The notes under the pieces are model-generated. The model had not been told where the DNA came from. It worked only from the letters and a program-made list of their open reading frames with translations, and did no database searches. A stretch of 7,051 bases of DNA, from NCBI GenBank assembly GCA_013331575.1, contig DUGD01000043.1:857-7907 (forward strand). The letters are read 5' to 3'. Both the position numbers and the translations under genes were made by a program. This stretch comes from Candidatus Woesearchaeota archaeon (GTDB taxonomy: Archaea; Nanobdellota; Nanobdellia; Woesearchaeales; UBA525). Below are positions 1-6,008 of this stretch, one piece after another (positions within the stretch are counted from its first letter, which is position 1; every line of letters starts with the position of its first letter).

Positions 1-1889
1 ACGACGAGCGTGTTGCCGAGCACGTAGCGGAAGACGACGTCGTACTTGTGGTCGTACTCGACGAGTTTCGCGGCCATGCCGATGACGCCGGGCGTCTTGA
101 GGAGTTTGTCCGCGTTCGCGTCGAACTCCGGCGCTTTGAGTTTCGAGATGGGGAGGAATGTCGCGACGCCGAGCTGGTCGCGGCGCAGGAACGCGATGCA
201 TTCGCTCGCGGTTCGATCGTCTTCGACGACGATGCCGTTGATGCGGCCTGCCGCCGCGATCTCGAGCGCTAGCTGGTGCTCCTGCTTGACCGATCCGAGC
301 TCCGCGACGGTGCCGATGATGCCTTTGATCGCGTCTTTCGATTTCTGCTCGAGCACCTTCTGGATGGCGATGCCGCCTGCAGCGCCCTCTTTTACGCTCG
401 CGTTCTGCGCGCGCATACGGATGAGTTCTTCGTTGAGCTTCGCGCTGTTGCCGCGCGCGGCGGTGATGAGGCCTGCGAGGTTCGCGTCCTCGGCGAGCGC
501 CTGCTGGAGCTCTTTCGTCGCTTGCTTGAACGCATCCTGCTTCGCTTTGAGCGTGTCGAGCTGCGCCTTGTTGCCCTTCTCCGCCTCGAGGACCTTCGCT
601 ATCTTCTCGTCCGCCTGCTCCACGCGCACGTCGATGCGGTCTTTCTCGCGCATGAGCGATTGCTGCTCCTCACGCAGTTTCCCGAGCGACTCCTGGAGCG
701 TCTCCGCCGATCTATCGATATCCGTCATCTCGACGTCGAGTTTCGTCTGGTCTTCGACGTTGTGCTTCTTCTTGAACTCCGCTATGCGCAGCTCTATCTG
801 CTGCAGCGATGATTGCGCTTGCGCGATGGAACGGTCGTGCTCCTTGTTCTCCGCTTCGATGTATTTTATCTTCTCGAAGAGATCGCCGTTCGCTTTCAGG
901 AGATCGTCGCGGCGGCCTTTGAGCTTGGCGAGTTCCGTCTTGAGCGTCTCGAGGCGTTGTCTCTTGACGGCGAGATCGACTTTGAGCGTCTCGACCTGCT
1001 TGTGGATGGCGACCTGCTCCTTCGCGCCGCGCGTCTCGATCTCCGCGTTCACCTTGTCGATCTCTGCCTTGTGCGTCGCTATCTCGCTCTTGAGCTTCTC
1101 GATATCGATGAGCGCCTTGTCGATCTCCTCCTTGTTTTTCTTGGCGCGGGTCTCGTAATCATGGACCTCTTTTTGCTTTTTCACGATGCGCTTGTTGAGG
1201 ACGGTGCGCTTGTTGCGTTTGAGTTTCTCGGAGAGCTCTTTGAATTGCAACGCTTGGTCGCGCTCCCCTTTGAGCTCCTTGAGATATGTCTTGCGCTCGG
1301 CGAGTATGATATCGGTCTCGGTCAGTTTCTGTTCGACGCGCTCGAGCTCATGGAGCGCGCGCAGCTTCTTGTCCTCGTACACGCCGATGCCCGCTATCTC
1401 CTCGATGAGCTGTCGGCGCTCGATCCCCGTCATCTCGATGAGGTGCGTGATGTCGCCTTGGAGGATGATATTATGACCGTCGGGGTCGATGTGCGCTTTC
1501 TCGAGTATCTCGACGACTTCGCTTCGCGTCATCTTCTTGTCGTTGATCTTGTAGACGGAGGAGCCGTCGTCCTTGACGATGCGCGTGAGTTTCAGCTCCG
1601 CGAACCCTTTGCCGAAGACGTCCTTCGTGTTGTCGAACCAGATAGCGACCTCGCCCTCTTTCGCGGGCTGCTTTGTCTTGCCGCCGTTGTAGACGAGGTT
1701 AGCGGTCTTCTCCGCGCGCAACCCCTTGGCGCCCGACTTGCCGAGTACGAAGACGAGAGAATCGAGGATGTTGGACTTGCCCGAGCCGTTGGGACCGAGG
1801 ATGCAGTTGAACTTCTCGCCGAAGACGAGCTCGGTCTTGTTCGCGAACGACTTGAAGCCCTTCATCTCCATCCGCGTTATACGAGTCAA
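1..1889 (-). CDS. smc: Chromosome segregation ATPase SMC, N-terminal half (cut by window edge)
   Basis: SMC dimers organise and segregate the chromosome by ATP-driven DNA entrapment. 629 residues are visible from a TTG start. The ABC head opens with a strand ending in MKGFKSF, followed by the Walker A motif GPNGSGKS (residues 32-39) and the Q-loop in IILQGD (Q144). Residues about 175-510 are a charged, Glu/Lys/Leu-rich coiled coil. From about residue 523 (GIIGTVAELG) the hinge domain begins, and the window ends inside it. The second coiled coil, the signature motif and Walker B lie beyond position 1. TTG at 1889 is chosen because it gives the short N-terminal strand usual for the family and has GGTG 7 nt upstream. 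ATG at 1872 is a possible later start but would remove that strand. The frame also stays open upstream, without family-like residues. No scpA or scpB gene is seen. The identification is secure; the exact start is less so. Confidence 0.96.
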   Translation of the reverse strand, partial: MTRITRMEMKGFKSFANKTELVFGEKFNCILGPNGSGKSNILDSLVFVLGKSGAKGLRAEKTANLVYNGGKTKQPAKEGEVAIWFDNTKDVFGKGFAELKLTRIVKDDGSSVYKINDKKMTRSEVVEILEKAHIDPDGHNIILQGDITHLIEMTGIERRQLIEEIAGIGVYEDKKLRALHELERVEQKLTETDIILAERKTYLKELKGERDQALQFKELSEKLKRNKRTVLNKRIVKKQKEVHDYETRAKKNKEEIDKALIDIEKLKSEIATHKAEIDKVNAEIETRGAKEQVAIHKQVETLKVDLAVKRQRLETLKTELAKLKGRRDDLLKANGDLFEKIKYIEAENKEHDRSIAQAQSSLQQIELRIAEFKKKHNVEDQTKLDVEMTDIDRSAETLQESLGKLREEQQSLMREKDRIDVRVEQADEKIAKVLEAEKGNKAQLDTLKAKQDAFKQATKELQQALAEDANLAGLITAARGNSAKLNEELIRMRAQNASVKEGAAGGIAIQKVLEQKSKDAIKGIIGTVAELGSVKQEHQLALEIAAAGRINGIVVEDDRTASECIAFLRRDQLGVATFLPISKLKAPEFDANADKLLKTPGVIGMAAKLVEYDHKYDVVFRYVLGNTLV

Positions 1890-1917
1890 GACACCACACC
1901 CACACAACCATACACTG

Positions 1918-1930
1918 GAACATAATACTG
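1918..1930 (-). promoter_or_regulatory. Weak TATA-like element between smc and the structured region
   Basis: The minus strand reads CAGTATTATG with its AT-core centred near 1925, about 27 bp before the GGTG that precedes the smc TTG codon. The same core reads ATAATA on the plus strand and lies about 26 bp before 1951, just ahead of the structured region. It could therefore serve smc, the RNA candidate, or both. The match to the archaeal TATA consensus is poor, so this is inference from spacing. Confidence 0.25.
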
Positions 1931-1953
1931 AACACAACTTATCGCTATCTACA

Positions 1954-2073
1954 TCACTGCGGGGGCCGCCTTGGCGTGCATGCAGAAAACCGACCGATTT
2001 TGCAGGTTGGTTTTCGTACCTGTTCGCGGCGCGAATCGATGCGCCGCGGCCCGAAGTAGCCCGAGAGTAGTGA
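1954..2073 (+). ncRNA. Candidate structured RNA with nested helices (family unknown)
   Basis: On the plus strand the segment closes on itself. An outer helix pairs 1954-1960 with 2067-2073 (7 pairs, one G-U). A second helix pairs 1963-1969 with 2046-2052 (7 perfect G-C pairs). Inside this are a hairpin pairing 1985-1995 with 2005-2015 (11 pairs, one G-U, 9-nt loop) and a hairpin pairing 2028-2032 with 2041-2045 (GGCGC/GCGCC, 8-nt loop). The result is a three-way junction in which the second helix and last hairpin can stack. Both wobble pairs become A-C mismatches if the minus strand is transcribed, which favours a plus-strand RNA. I could not match it to tRNA, 5S rRNA, RNase P RNA, SRP RNA or C/D-box RNA. 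If the minus strand is used instead, it would be a long smc leader. No protein-like ORF explains this stretch. Confidence 0.35.
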
Positions 2074-2200
2074 CGGCCCGGAAGGGATATTTAAAGGTTT
2101 CGTGGAAGAGAGTCGACGAAGAACAGATGTTCGTCACGAAAATGATGGGTGAGAGCAGCAAGACCGGAGAGCAGGAGTCGGAGTATACTTGAGAAGAGTA
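2074..2200. other. Intergenic stretch between the structured region and the kinase gene stop
   Basis: Apart from the TATA box this stretch holds nothing I can support. The only reading frame of note is a 21-codon plus-strand ORF at 2127-2192 without SD or family resemblance. No T-run terminator is evident after the minus-strand kinase gene. Confidence 0.4.
2088..2095 (-). promoter_or_regulatory. Strong archaeal TATA box TTTAAATA
   Basis: TTTAAATA on the minus strand matches the archaeal TATA consensus exactly and is preceded by GAAACC, an acceptable BRE-like purine/A stretch. Transcription would start near 2065-2062 on the minus strand and run through the structured segment into smc, giving a leader of about 175 nt. 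The core is nearly symmetrical (ATATTTAAAG on the plus strand), so plus-strand use cannot be excluded. Its real target is uncertain. Confidence 0.55.
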
Positions 2201-2830
2201 TCATGAAACGAACGGTCGCAACGCTCCGAAGATGTCCGCTGTTAGATCACCGGCAGGTCTGGATGCATCGAGAGAGATAGTCCTGTCGGGATGTTTCGAC
2301 AAGACATGTCGTAACGCGATGTCGAACACCATCAGATACGATAAGAAAGAAGGATTGAGGTCTTCGGCGTTCTCGCGTTGCAAGACCTGCTTCTTGATCA
2401 CCTCAGCATCGGAGAACATGAGTAGGATTGACAGGTCTTCGTTACGAGCATAGCCCTCGCGCGCGTATATGCCGTTCACCAGCCCATAGGCCGAGTCCAC
2501 ATCCATGCCGCTCCGGCTCATGATATTACCCATCGCCATAGCCTGCACAGTAAGGTACCCGCGGTCGAGAAGGACCACGTCGGACGTCATCGCGGCAGGA
2601 TCTTCGGAACGATTCCTCGCGCCGATCGCATACGCACGTACAATATCGACGAATGGGGCCTCCCGGTACCACACTCTCCGTTCTTCAAGCGTCTGAGGGT
2701 AGAGCATGGTGTAGGAGAATATCGGTTTTGGGATGTAGACAGTCTTGCCGGCCAACATCCGTTCGAGCGCCGTTATCTGCGTGCTCTTACCAGAGTTATC
2801 TATCCCTCCTATCTCGAAGCGTTTCATCAT
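2201..2830 (-). CDS. Thymidylate-kinase-like P-loop nucleotide kinase
   Basis: The product is a 209-residue P-loop kinase of the thymidylate kinase fold, close to the usual 200-215 residues. From the ATG at 2830, the Walker A motif GIDNSGKST is at residues 9-17, in the place where dTMP kinases have GxDGxGKST. The DR motif of the family is in LLDRGYLT (D89-R90). A hydrophobic strand (LSILLMF) and a charged lid-like stretch (QRENAEDL) follow. The family transfers phosphate from ATP to (d)NMPs. With Asn for Gly in the P-loop and a divergent middle, the substrate need not be dTMP. Three starts are possible: GTG 2836, ATG 2830 and ATG 2827. ATG 2830 has GTGAG 8 nt upstream. It follows the Nudix gene by 70 nt and is probably the last gene of that operon, although a weak TATA-like TTGATTATG (about 2861-2869) might give it its own promoter. 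Confidence 0.85.
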   Translation of the reverse strand: MMKRFEIGGIDNSGKSTQITALERMLAGKTVYIPKPIFSYTMLYPQTLEERRVWYREAPFVDIVRAYAIGARNRSEDPAAMTSDVVLLDRGYLTVQAMAMGNIMSRSGMDVDSAYGLVNGIYAREGYARNEDLSILLMFSDAEVIKKQVLQRENAEDLNPSFLSYLMVFDIALRHVLSKHPDRTISLDASRPAGDLTADIFGALRPFVS

Positions 2831-2900
2831 ACACACGACTCACAATGATACTGAGGATGTCATAATCAATACTTGCAATACAGGATATCGGGGAACGGAA

Positions 2901-3341
2901 TCACGCACCACGGAACTCGCTAGGCATCTTCGCTTTGAGCCATTCGGGCACGAGAGCTATCTCCTGCAGCGCATTCACAGGCACCCACTCCAGCATGTAC
3001 TGGTTGTCCGGGGACTGCCGTTCTACCTCTGGTCCGCTCAACATCGGTGTACCGGTGAACGAGGCTGTGAAGAAAAACGCGTCTTCAGTCTCCCAGAGCA
3101 GACGAAGGTTGCTTATGTCCGTGCTGGATTCCTCACGCATCTCGCGCACCGCAGTCTGCTCAGGGGTCTCCCCTTCCTCGATGCCACCGCCTGGCACGAC
3201 ATAATACTCTTTTCCGTTCTTGATGCGGTGAAGAAGCAGCACTTTTCCGTGCTCGACGAGTATCACGCGGGCCGATCGTCGCATACATGCACGAGCTTGA
3301 ACACCGTATATAATATTTTCTGGAGCATCATCAGCAGTCAT
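2901..3341 (-). CDS. Nudix hydrolase
   Basis: Nudix enzymes hydrolyse nucleoside diphosphates linked to another group, using Mg2+. This 146-residue protein has the Nudix box at residues 52-74: G52, five residues, E58, seven residues, R66-E67, then E70-E71. All catalytic glutamates are present. The conserved Gly near the end of the box is Ser73. The strand before it (YYVVPGGG) and the C-terminal WVPVNALQEI segment are typical of MutT/ADP-ribose-type members, but the substrate cannot be assigned. Its ATG overlaps the stop of the upstream nucleotidyltransferase in an ATGA, and AGGTGGTGAG lies 5 nt before the ATG inside that gene. The two are therefore very likely co-transcribed and translationally coupled. 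The family call is secure. Confidence 0.94.
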   Translation of the reverse strand: MTADDAPENIIYGVQARACMRRSARVILVEHGKVLLLHRIKNGKEYYVVPGGGIEEGETPEQTAVREMREESSTDISNLRLLWETEDAFFFTASFTGTPMLSGPEVERQSPDNQYMLEWVPVNALQEIALVPEWLKAKMPSEFRGA

Positions 3342-4159
3342 GCATTCTCACCACCTTCATAACTGCAACTATCTGGCATATCTGCCCGGGTGATCGGTCG
3401 CGGCACAATGCATTGCGAGAGATATGACTGTATGAATGACGCCACCATAGCTCCGACGTCGGCGTTACGCATCTGCATGACGACTTGAGGAGGTGGCAGT
3501 GTATAGACTTCCGGATAGAGCCTGCTGAACCCGCTCAAAGTATCGGCGTAGCTGCAGGGCTCGATATCGGATTGCCTGATCGTGAATTTCATAAGATCGA
3601 TGCACTGCTTGTAGAGCGGCCTGGCACTCCAATGTTTTGATGAGAGCGAGCGCTGTACATCGTGGATGATAGAGGGCACCAACCCTCGTTCGTGCATGCG
3701 CACCATCCGACGGGATATGCGCGGCGCATGGAGGCAAGGGCCATTGTGCAACGGATATAGCGTGCCTTCATCGAAACGAAGCAACGAATTCGCGGTTTTC
3801 GCATCCACCATCCCGTGCTCGAAAGCATGTTTTGCATAGACCGTAGTCCCCACGTGGATGTTCTGTGCATCGCAAAATGATCGTGCCGCACCGTATGCCC
3901 CCGCGGACAGATTGTCCTCGTACACGAGTAAAAAATCGAGGTCACTCCATCCCGGGATAATGGATCCTGATCCTCCGCTGCCAGTCAGCGCTGTCAGAAG
4001 CAACGGATTCATCTCCTGCGCTCCGAGCGAGTCCAATCTCTCCAGCACCGAATCGAACACTGCGCGATACTCCGGCGGCAGCACAAGATCGTCTACACTG
4101 ATAGGAGGCGGCAGCACTATCTGTTTCGCACACGGTTCATCCCAGGGCATGAATATCAT
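3338..4159 (-). CDS. Pol beta-superfamily nucleotidyltransferase
   Basis: The 273-residue protein has the nucleotidyltransferase signature GSGGSG (residues 60-65) followed by WSDLDFLLV, giving the GS...DxD catalytic motif with D73 and D75. This superfamily includes aminoglycoside adenylyltransferases and MNT-type enzymes that move a nucleotide onto a small molecule or protein. A third carboxylate on the following strand (around IHVGTTVY, 101-108) is not apparent, so activity is not assured. The region from about residue 150 looks helical (including LYKQCIDLMKFTIRQ), like the helical C-terminal domain of adenylyltransferases. The start at 4159 is supported by GGTGATG with GGTGA ending 6 nt before the ATG. 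It follows the carbamoyltransferase remnant, whose frame ends in an ATGA overlap with this start, and overlaps the Nudix gene by 4 nt. The specific substrate is unknown. Confidence 0.82.
   Translation of the reverse strand: MIFMPWDEPCAKQIVLPPPISVDDLVLPPEYRAVFDSVLERLDSLGAQEMNPLLLTALTGSGGSGSIIPGWSDLDFLLVYEDNLSAGAYGAARSFCDAQNIHVGTTVYAKHAFEHGMVDAKTANSLLRFDEGTLYPLHNGPCLHAPRISRRMVRMHERGLVPSIIHDVQRSLSSKHWSARPLYKQCIDLMKFTIRQSDIEPCSYADTLSGFSRLYPEVYTLPPPQVVMQMRNADVGAMVASFIQSYLSQCIVPRPITRADMPDSCSYEGGENA
3347..3356 (-). promoter_or_regulatory. Shine-Dalgarno site of the Nudix gene
   Basis: AGGTGGTGAG lies 5 nt before the ATG at 3341 and inside the end of the nucleotidyltransferase gene. It fixes the Nudix start and shows SD-led initiation within the operon. 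Confidence 0.8.
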
Positions 4160-4383
4160 AATGCATCACCTACCATATCATGTCGGTGCCATCTTTCGCG
4201 GGCGTCGTGATCTTGAGCCCGGACAAGTAAAGCACATCGATCCCGTACTGAAGAATGTCCGCAAATCATCCTCGATAGTCGCTCCACATCTATACAATGG
4301 ATAGCACACCCACCATCGGAGATGATCGCCGTTGCCACGTCGTGCGAACCGCCGCTGATACCGAGGTTCGGACGAGTTCGCAT
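4156..4383 (-). pseudogene. N-terminal fragment of a NodU/CmcH-type carbamoyltransferase, frameshifted
   Basis: From ATG 4383 the frame gives LGISGGSHDVATAIISDGG and then DVERLSRM. This matches the opening of O-carbamoyltransferases (LGI..GHD.SA.LI.DG ... EEERL.R), an ASKHA-fold domain that uses carbamoyl phosphate and ATP. After residue 39-40 the resemblance stops in this frame. It seems to resume in the +1 frame from 4265, with FADILQYGIDVLYLSGLKIT, which stops at TAG 4172-4170. A one-base insertion near 4266-4269 would explain this. The original frame ends at TGA 4158-4156 in an ATGA overlap with the nucleotidyltransferase start. Full-length enzymes have about 500-600 residues, so even the joined form (about 70 residues) is only a stub. 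A TATA box lies 27 bp before the ATG, so the fragment is probably still transcribed as the operon's first, leaderless ORF. The family assignment rests on the N-terminal motif alone. Confidence 0.5.
4164..4170 (-). promoter_or_regulatory. Shine-Dalgarno site of the nucleotidyltransferase gene
   Basis: GGTGATG on the minus strand has its GGTGA core ending 6 nt before the ATG at 4159. It decides this start over the in-frame ATG at 4150. Confidence 0.75.
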
Positions 4384-4404
4384 GGGATAAGGGAGCGAAG
4401 CCAC

Positions 4405-4414
4405 ATTTATATAA
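4405..4414 (-). promoter_or_regulatory. TATA box for the 4383-2201 operon
   Basis: The minus strand reads TTATATAAAT, centred near 4410 and 27 bp before the ATG at 4383, so the mRNA would start at or next to the start codon. The core TTATATAA is a palindrome, but no convincing plus-strand gene follows. Confidence 0.65.
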
Positions 4415-4573
4415 GTTATCAAATACACCCCTTCCAAGTGATAACAAACCGTAATGATTCCGCATCTTCCGAAAGAGATACGGTCCAGACCGGAAAATCT
4501 CCGGAGTTCAAGTAAGAACCCGGTCGTCATCCAGACCGCGCAACGTACGAGGCCTCCCAACAACAATGCGCAG
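4415..4573. other. Intergenic gap between phosphotransferase stop and operon promoter
   Basis: No supported gene, repeat or clear terminator is seen. A long minus-strand reading frame crosses it but overlaps the phosphotransferase gene out of frame and shows no family resemblance before ATG 4383. Confidence 0.4.
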
Positions 4574-5647
4574 TCACGGGACAGGCATGAGCAGGTCGCC
4601 CCACGATATAATATCACGTTTGTCGCGCATGCGCATCCAGAACAATCCGAGGAATCCGACAGACGCGACCAGATCATCGTCTTCAAAACGAGACACATCA
4701 ATGATGCACAGCACACGCATGAGAAGATAATGACGCAGATCGGCTATCCAACCAGTATCGATCTCGCACATCGGTAGCACGACATTTTGCGTATAACAAT
4801 CTATGGCGAGACGCCGCTTCACAGAGACCTCATAGGATAGCACGATGTCGACAACGTCGTCAAGGATCGCCCACGTAACAGCGATGCGTGTCCGCTCCCG
4901 ACCGCGCAGATCGCCGAGATGAGCCGCATTATAACGCGGGATCAAATGCGCTTCGTGGAATAACGTCGACCAGAAGAACACGGAATACTCCCCTACGAAG
5001 CTGTTTCTCCCCAAGATATCGAGATCGAAGAGGAGAGGTTTGAGACTCACATTCATCTCGTGGAAATCGCCTTGACCATACACAGTCAATAGACGATGAC
5101 GTCTGCTGAAATAAGCGATGGTCTCGTGCATCATCTCGCGGAGCGTCTGCGTTGTCTCGATGCCATTCACACGCAGCCGTTTACCGAGCAGATCATCCAT
5201 CAACCGCGAGTCACCCGACGATCCCGATAGATACCAATCGCGCAATCGCGGCACTCTCTTTGCGAAGAATGCATCGTTTCGGCATGACAAAGACGAGACT
5301 GCGGCGGTCCGCACGAACTCTTCTCCGACAAGAGCGAAGAGGGCGTCCATCCGGCGAGCGTAGCCCGGCATGCGCTTCACGAAGTACGCCCTCATGAGAT
5401 GATTGTGCGCGATACGGTCCTCATCCATCATCACCTGTGAGGAAGATGGGCCGTGCGTCACACGGAGCACACGAACCAGCGGGAGATGGGAGTGCTCTTT
5501 GAGAGCGCGTTCAAGCGCGACACCGGCATCGAGCGGGATGGTTTTCAACCGCGTCTTCGACCGCATCATCGAACGTGTCTTGGAATGCGCATCGACTCTC
5601 TTACGACGGGCCGGTGTGCGCGCAGTGGCATCGGTACCGGTCACCAT
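4574..5647 (-). CDS. Aminoglycoside/choline-kinase-like (APH-fold) phosphotransferase
   Basis: The 357-residue protein carries an APH-type catalytic loop, GDFHEMN (residues 193-199, with D194 as catalytic base and N199 as metal ligand), followed by LLFDLDILG (D208/D210, the DFG-like metal site). This matches the HGD.H..N ... D.D pattern of small-molecule kinases that phosphorylate aminoglycosides, choline, sugars or related hydroxyl compounds from ATP. The N-terminal lobe is not recognisable: I see no clear glycine-rich loop or conserved lysine, and residues 1-35 form a basic, low-complexity arm. The C-terminal part is helical with aromatic clusters. ATG 5647 is preferred because a TATA box is centred 28 bp upstream, as for a leaderless mRNA; a later ATG pair at codons 27-28 is the alternative. 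It is not overlapped with the downstream operon, which has its own TATA box. Fold confidence is moderate and the substrate is unknown. Confidence 0.68.
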   Translation of the reverse strand: MVTGTDATARTPARRKRVDAHSKTRSMMRSKTRLKTIPLDAGVALERALKEHSHLPLVRVLRVTHGPSSSQVMMDEDRIAHNHLMRAYFVKRMPGYARRMDALFALVGEEFVRTAAVSSLSCRNDAFFAKRVPRLRDWYLSGSSGDSRLMDDLLGKRLRVNGIETTQTLREMMHETIAYFSRRHRLLTVYGQGDFHEMNVSLKPLLFDLDILGRNSFVGEYSVFFWSTLFHEAHLIPRYNAAHLGDLRGRERTRIAVTWAILDDVVDIVLSYEVSVKRRLAIDCYTQNVVLPMCEIDTGWIADLRHYLLMRVLCIIDVSRFEDDDLVASVGFLGLFWMRMRDKRDIISWGDLLMPVP

Positions 5648-5670
5648 GATACGCGAGGAGTGGAAACGGA

Positions 5671-5678
5671 TTTATATA
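5671..5678 (-). promoter_or_regulatory. TATA box of the phosphotransferase gene
   Basis: TATATAAA on the minus strand is centred about 28 bp before the ATG at 5647, predicting a leaderless mRNA. Confidence 0.7.
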
Positions 5679-5705
5679 GAATCGCACCACCGCATCGGCG
5701 GACAT

Positions 5706-5736
5706 ATACGTATCGATAGCGTCGTTCGCTGAACGA
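5706..5736. repeat. Palindrome cluster upstream of the phosphotransferase promoter
   Basis: Overlapping palindromes ATACGTAT (5706-5713) and TATCGATA (5711-5718) are followed by an inverted repeat TCGTTC-GCT-GAACGA (5722-5736). They lie about 30-60 bp upstream of the TATA box and could be an operator; short palindromes also occur by chance. Confidence 0.3.
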
Positions 5737-5777
5737 GAAATCGCACACACGCTCGACCGCGATCCGAAGCCAGAATT

Positions 5778-5958
5778 TCAGGCGATACTCGGATTGCCGG
5801 GATAGAATTCGAAACCCATCTCAGCAGCAATGACGATGTGAACGGCCAGAATCTCGTCCGGACAGGAATACCTGGGAGTTATCCGCAATCAAGGCAACGT
5901 AGCATTCCTCCGCGAAGACATCTGCACCTCGGCAGGAGGTGAAAAACAATATACCCAA
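5778..5958 (-). pseudogene. Possible degraded small gene (doubtful)
   Basis: In the divergent intergenic region the minus strand offers a TTG at 5958, 25 bp after the centre of the TATA box at 5979-5988, which is nearly symmetrical. The frame reads FAEECYVALIADNSQVFLSG before turning to low-quality sequence and a stop at 5823-5821 (45 residues). In another frame the downstream part reads PDEILAVHIVIAAEMGFEFY and ends at 5780-5778. The two halves look more protein-like together than either alone, as in a frameshifted gene. I do not recognise the family. This could be chance; the rest of the 5680-5978 gap shows only the palindromes. Confidence 0.2.
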
Positions 5959-5978
5959 GAACCCGGCCCAGAGACGGA

Positions 5979-5988
5979 TTTATAAATA
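5979..5988 (+). promoter_or_regulatory. TATA box of the membrane protein gene
   Basis: TTTATAAATA is centred 26 bp before the ATG at 6009, so this mRNA should be leaderless. The box is nearly palindromic and might also fire on the minus strand. Confidence 0.75.
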
Positions 5989-6008
5989 GCCCCTTCCTGG
6001 AAACACCC

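Noticed and set aside
46..1925. Long plus-strand ORFs, two of 370 codons, opposite smc
   Set aside because: They are antisense shadows of the smc coiled-coil and head coding sequence in GC-rich DNA; the minus-strand frame gives an unmistakable SMC protein.
2051..2070. Short tandem repeat CCCGAAGTAG / CCCGAGAGTAG
   Set aside because: Only two imperfect units inside the structured region; not a CRISPR or other array.
1954..2073. tRNA (possibly intron-bearing) or 5S rRNA, suggested by the 7-bp GGGCCGC/GCGGCCC helix
   Set aside because: No T-loop GTTC-type motif, no D-arm or anticodon arm in register, and no 5S conserved loops.
2126..2180. C/D-box small RNA suggested by AATGATGG
   Set aside because: The C-box match is imperfect and no D-box CTGA is found at suitable spacing.
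2127..2192. 21-codon plus-strand peptide ORF after the TATA box at 2088-2095
   Set aside because: No SD, a poor leader distance, no family-like sequence, and the box matches the consensus better on the minus strand.
4384..4716. Upstream extension of the minus-strand frame ending at 4156
   Set aside because: It overlaps the phosphotransferase gene out of frame and is Cys-rich without family resemblance. The TATA box places the real start at 4383.
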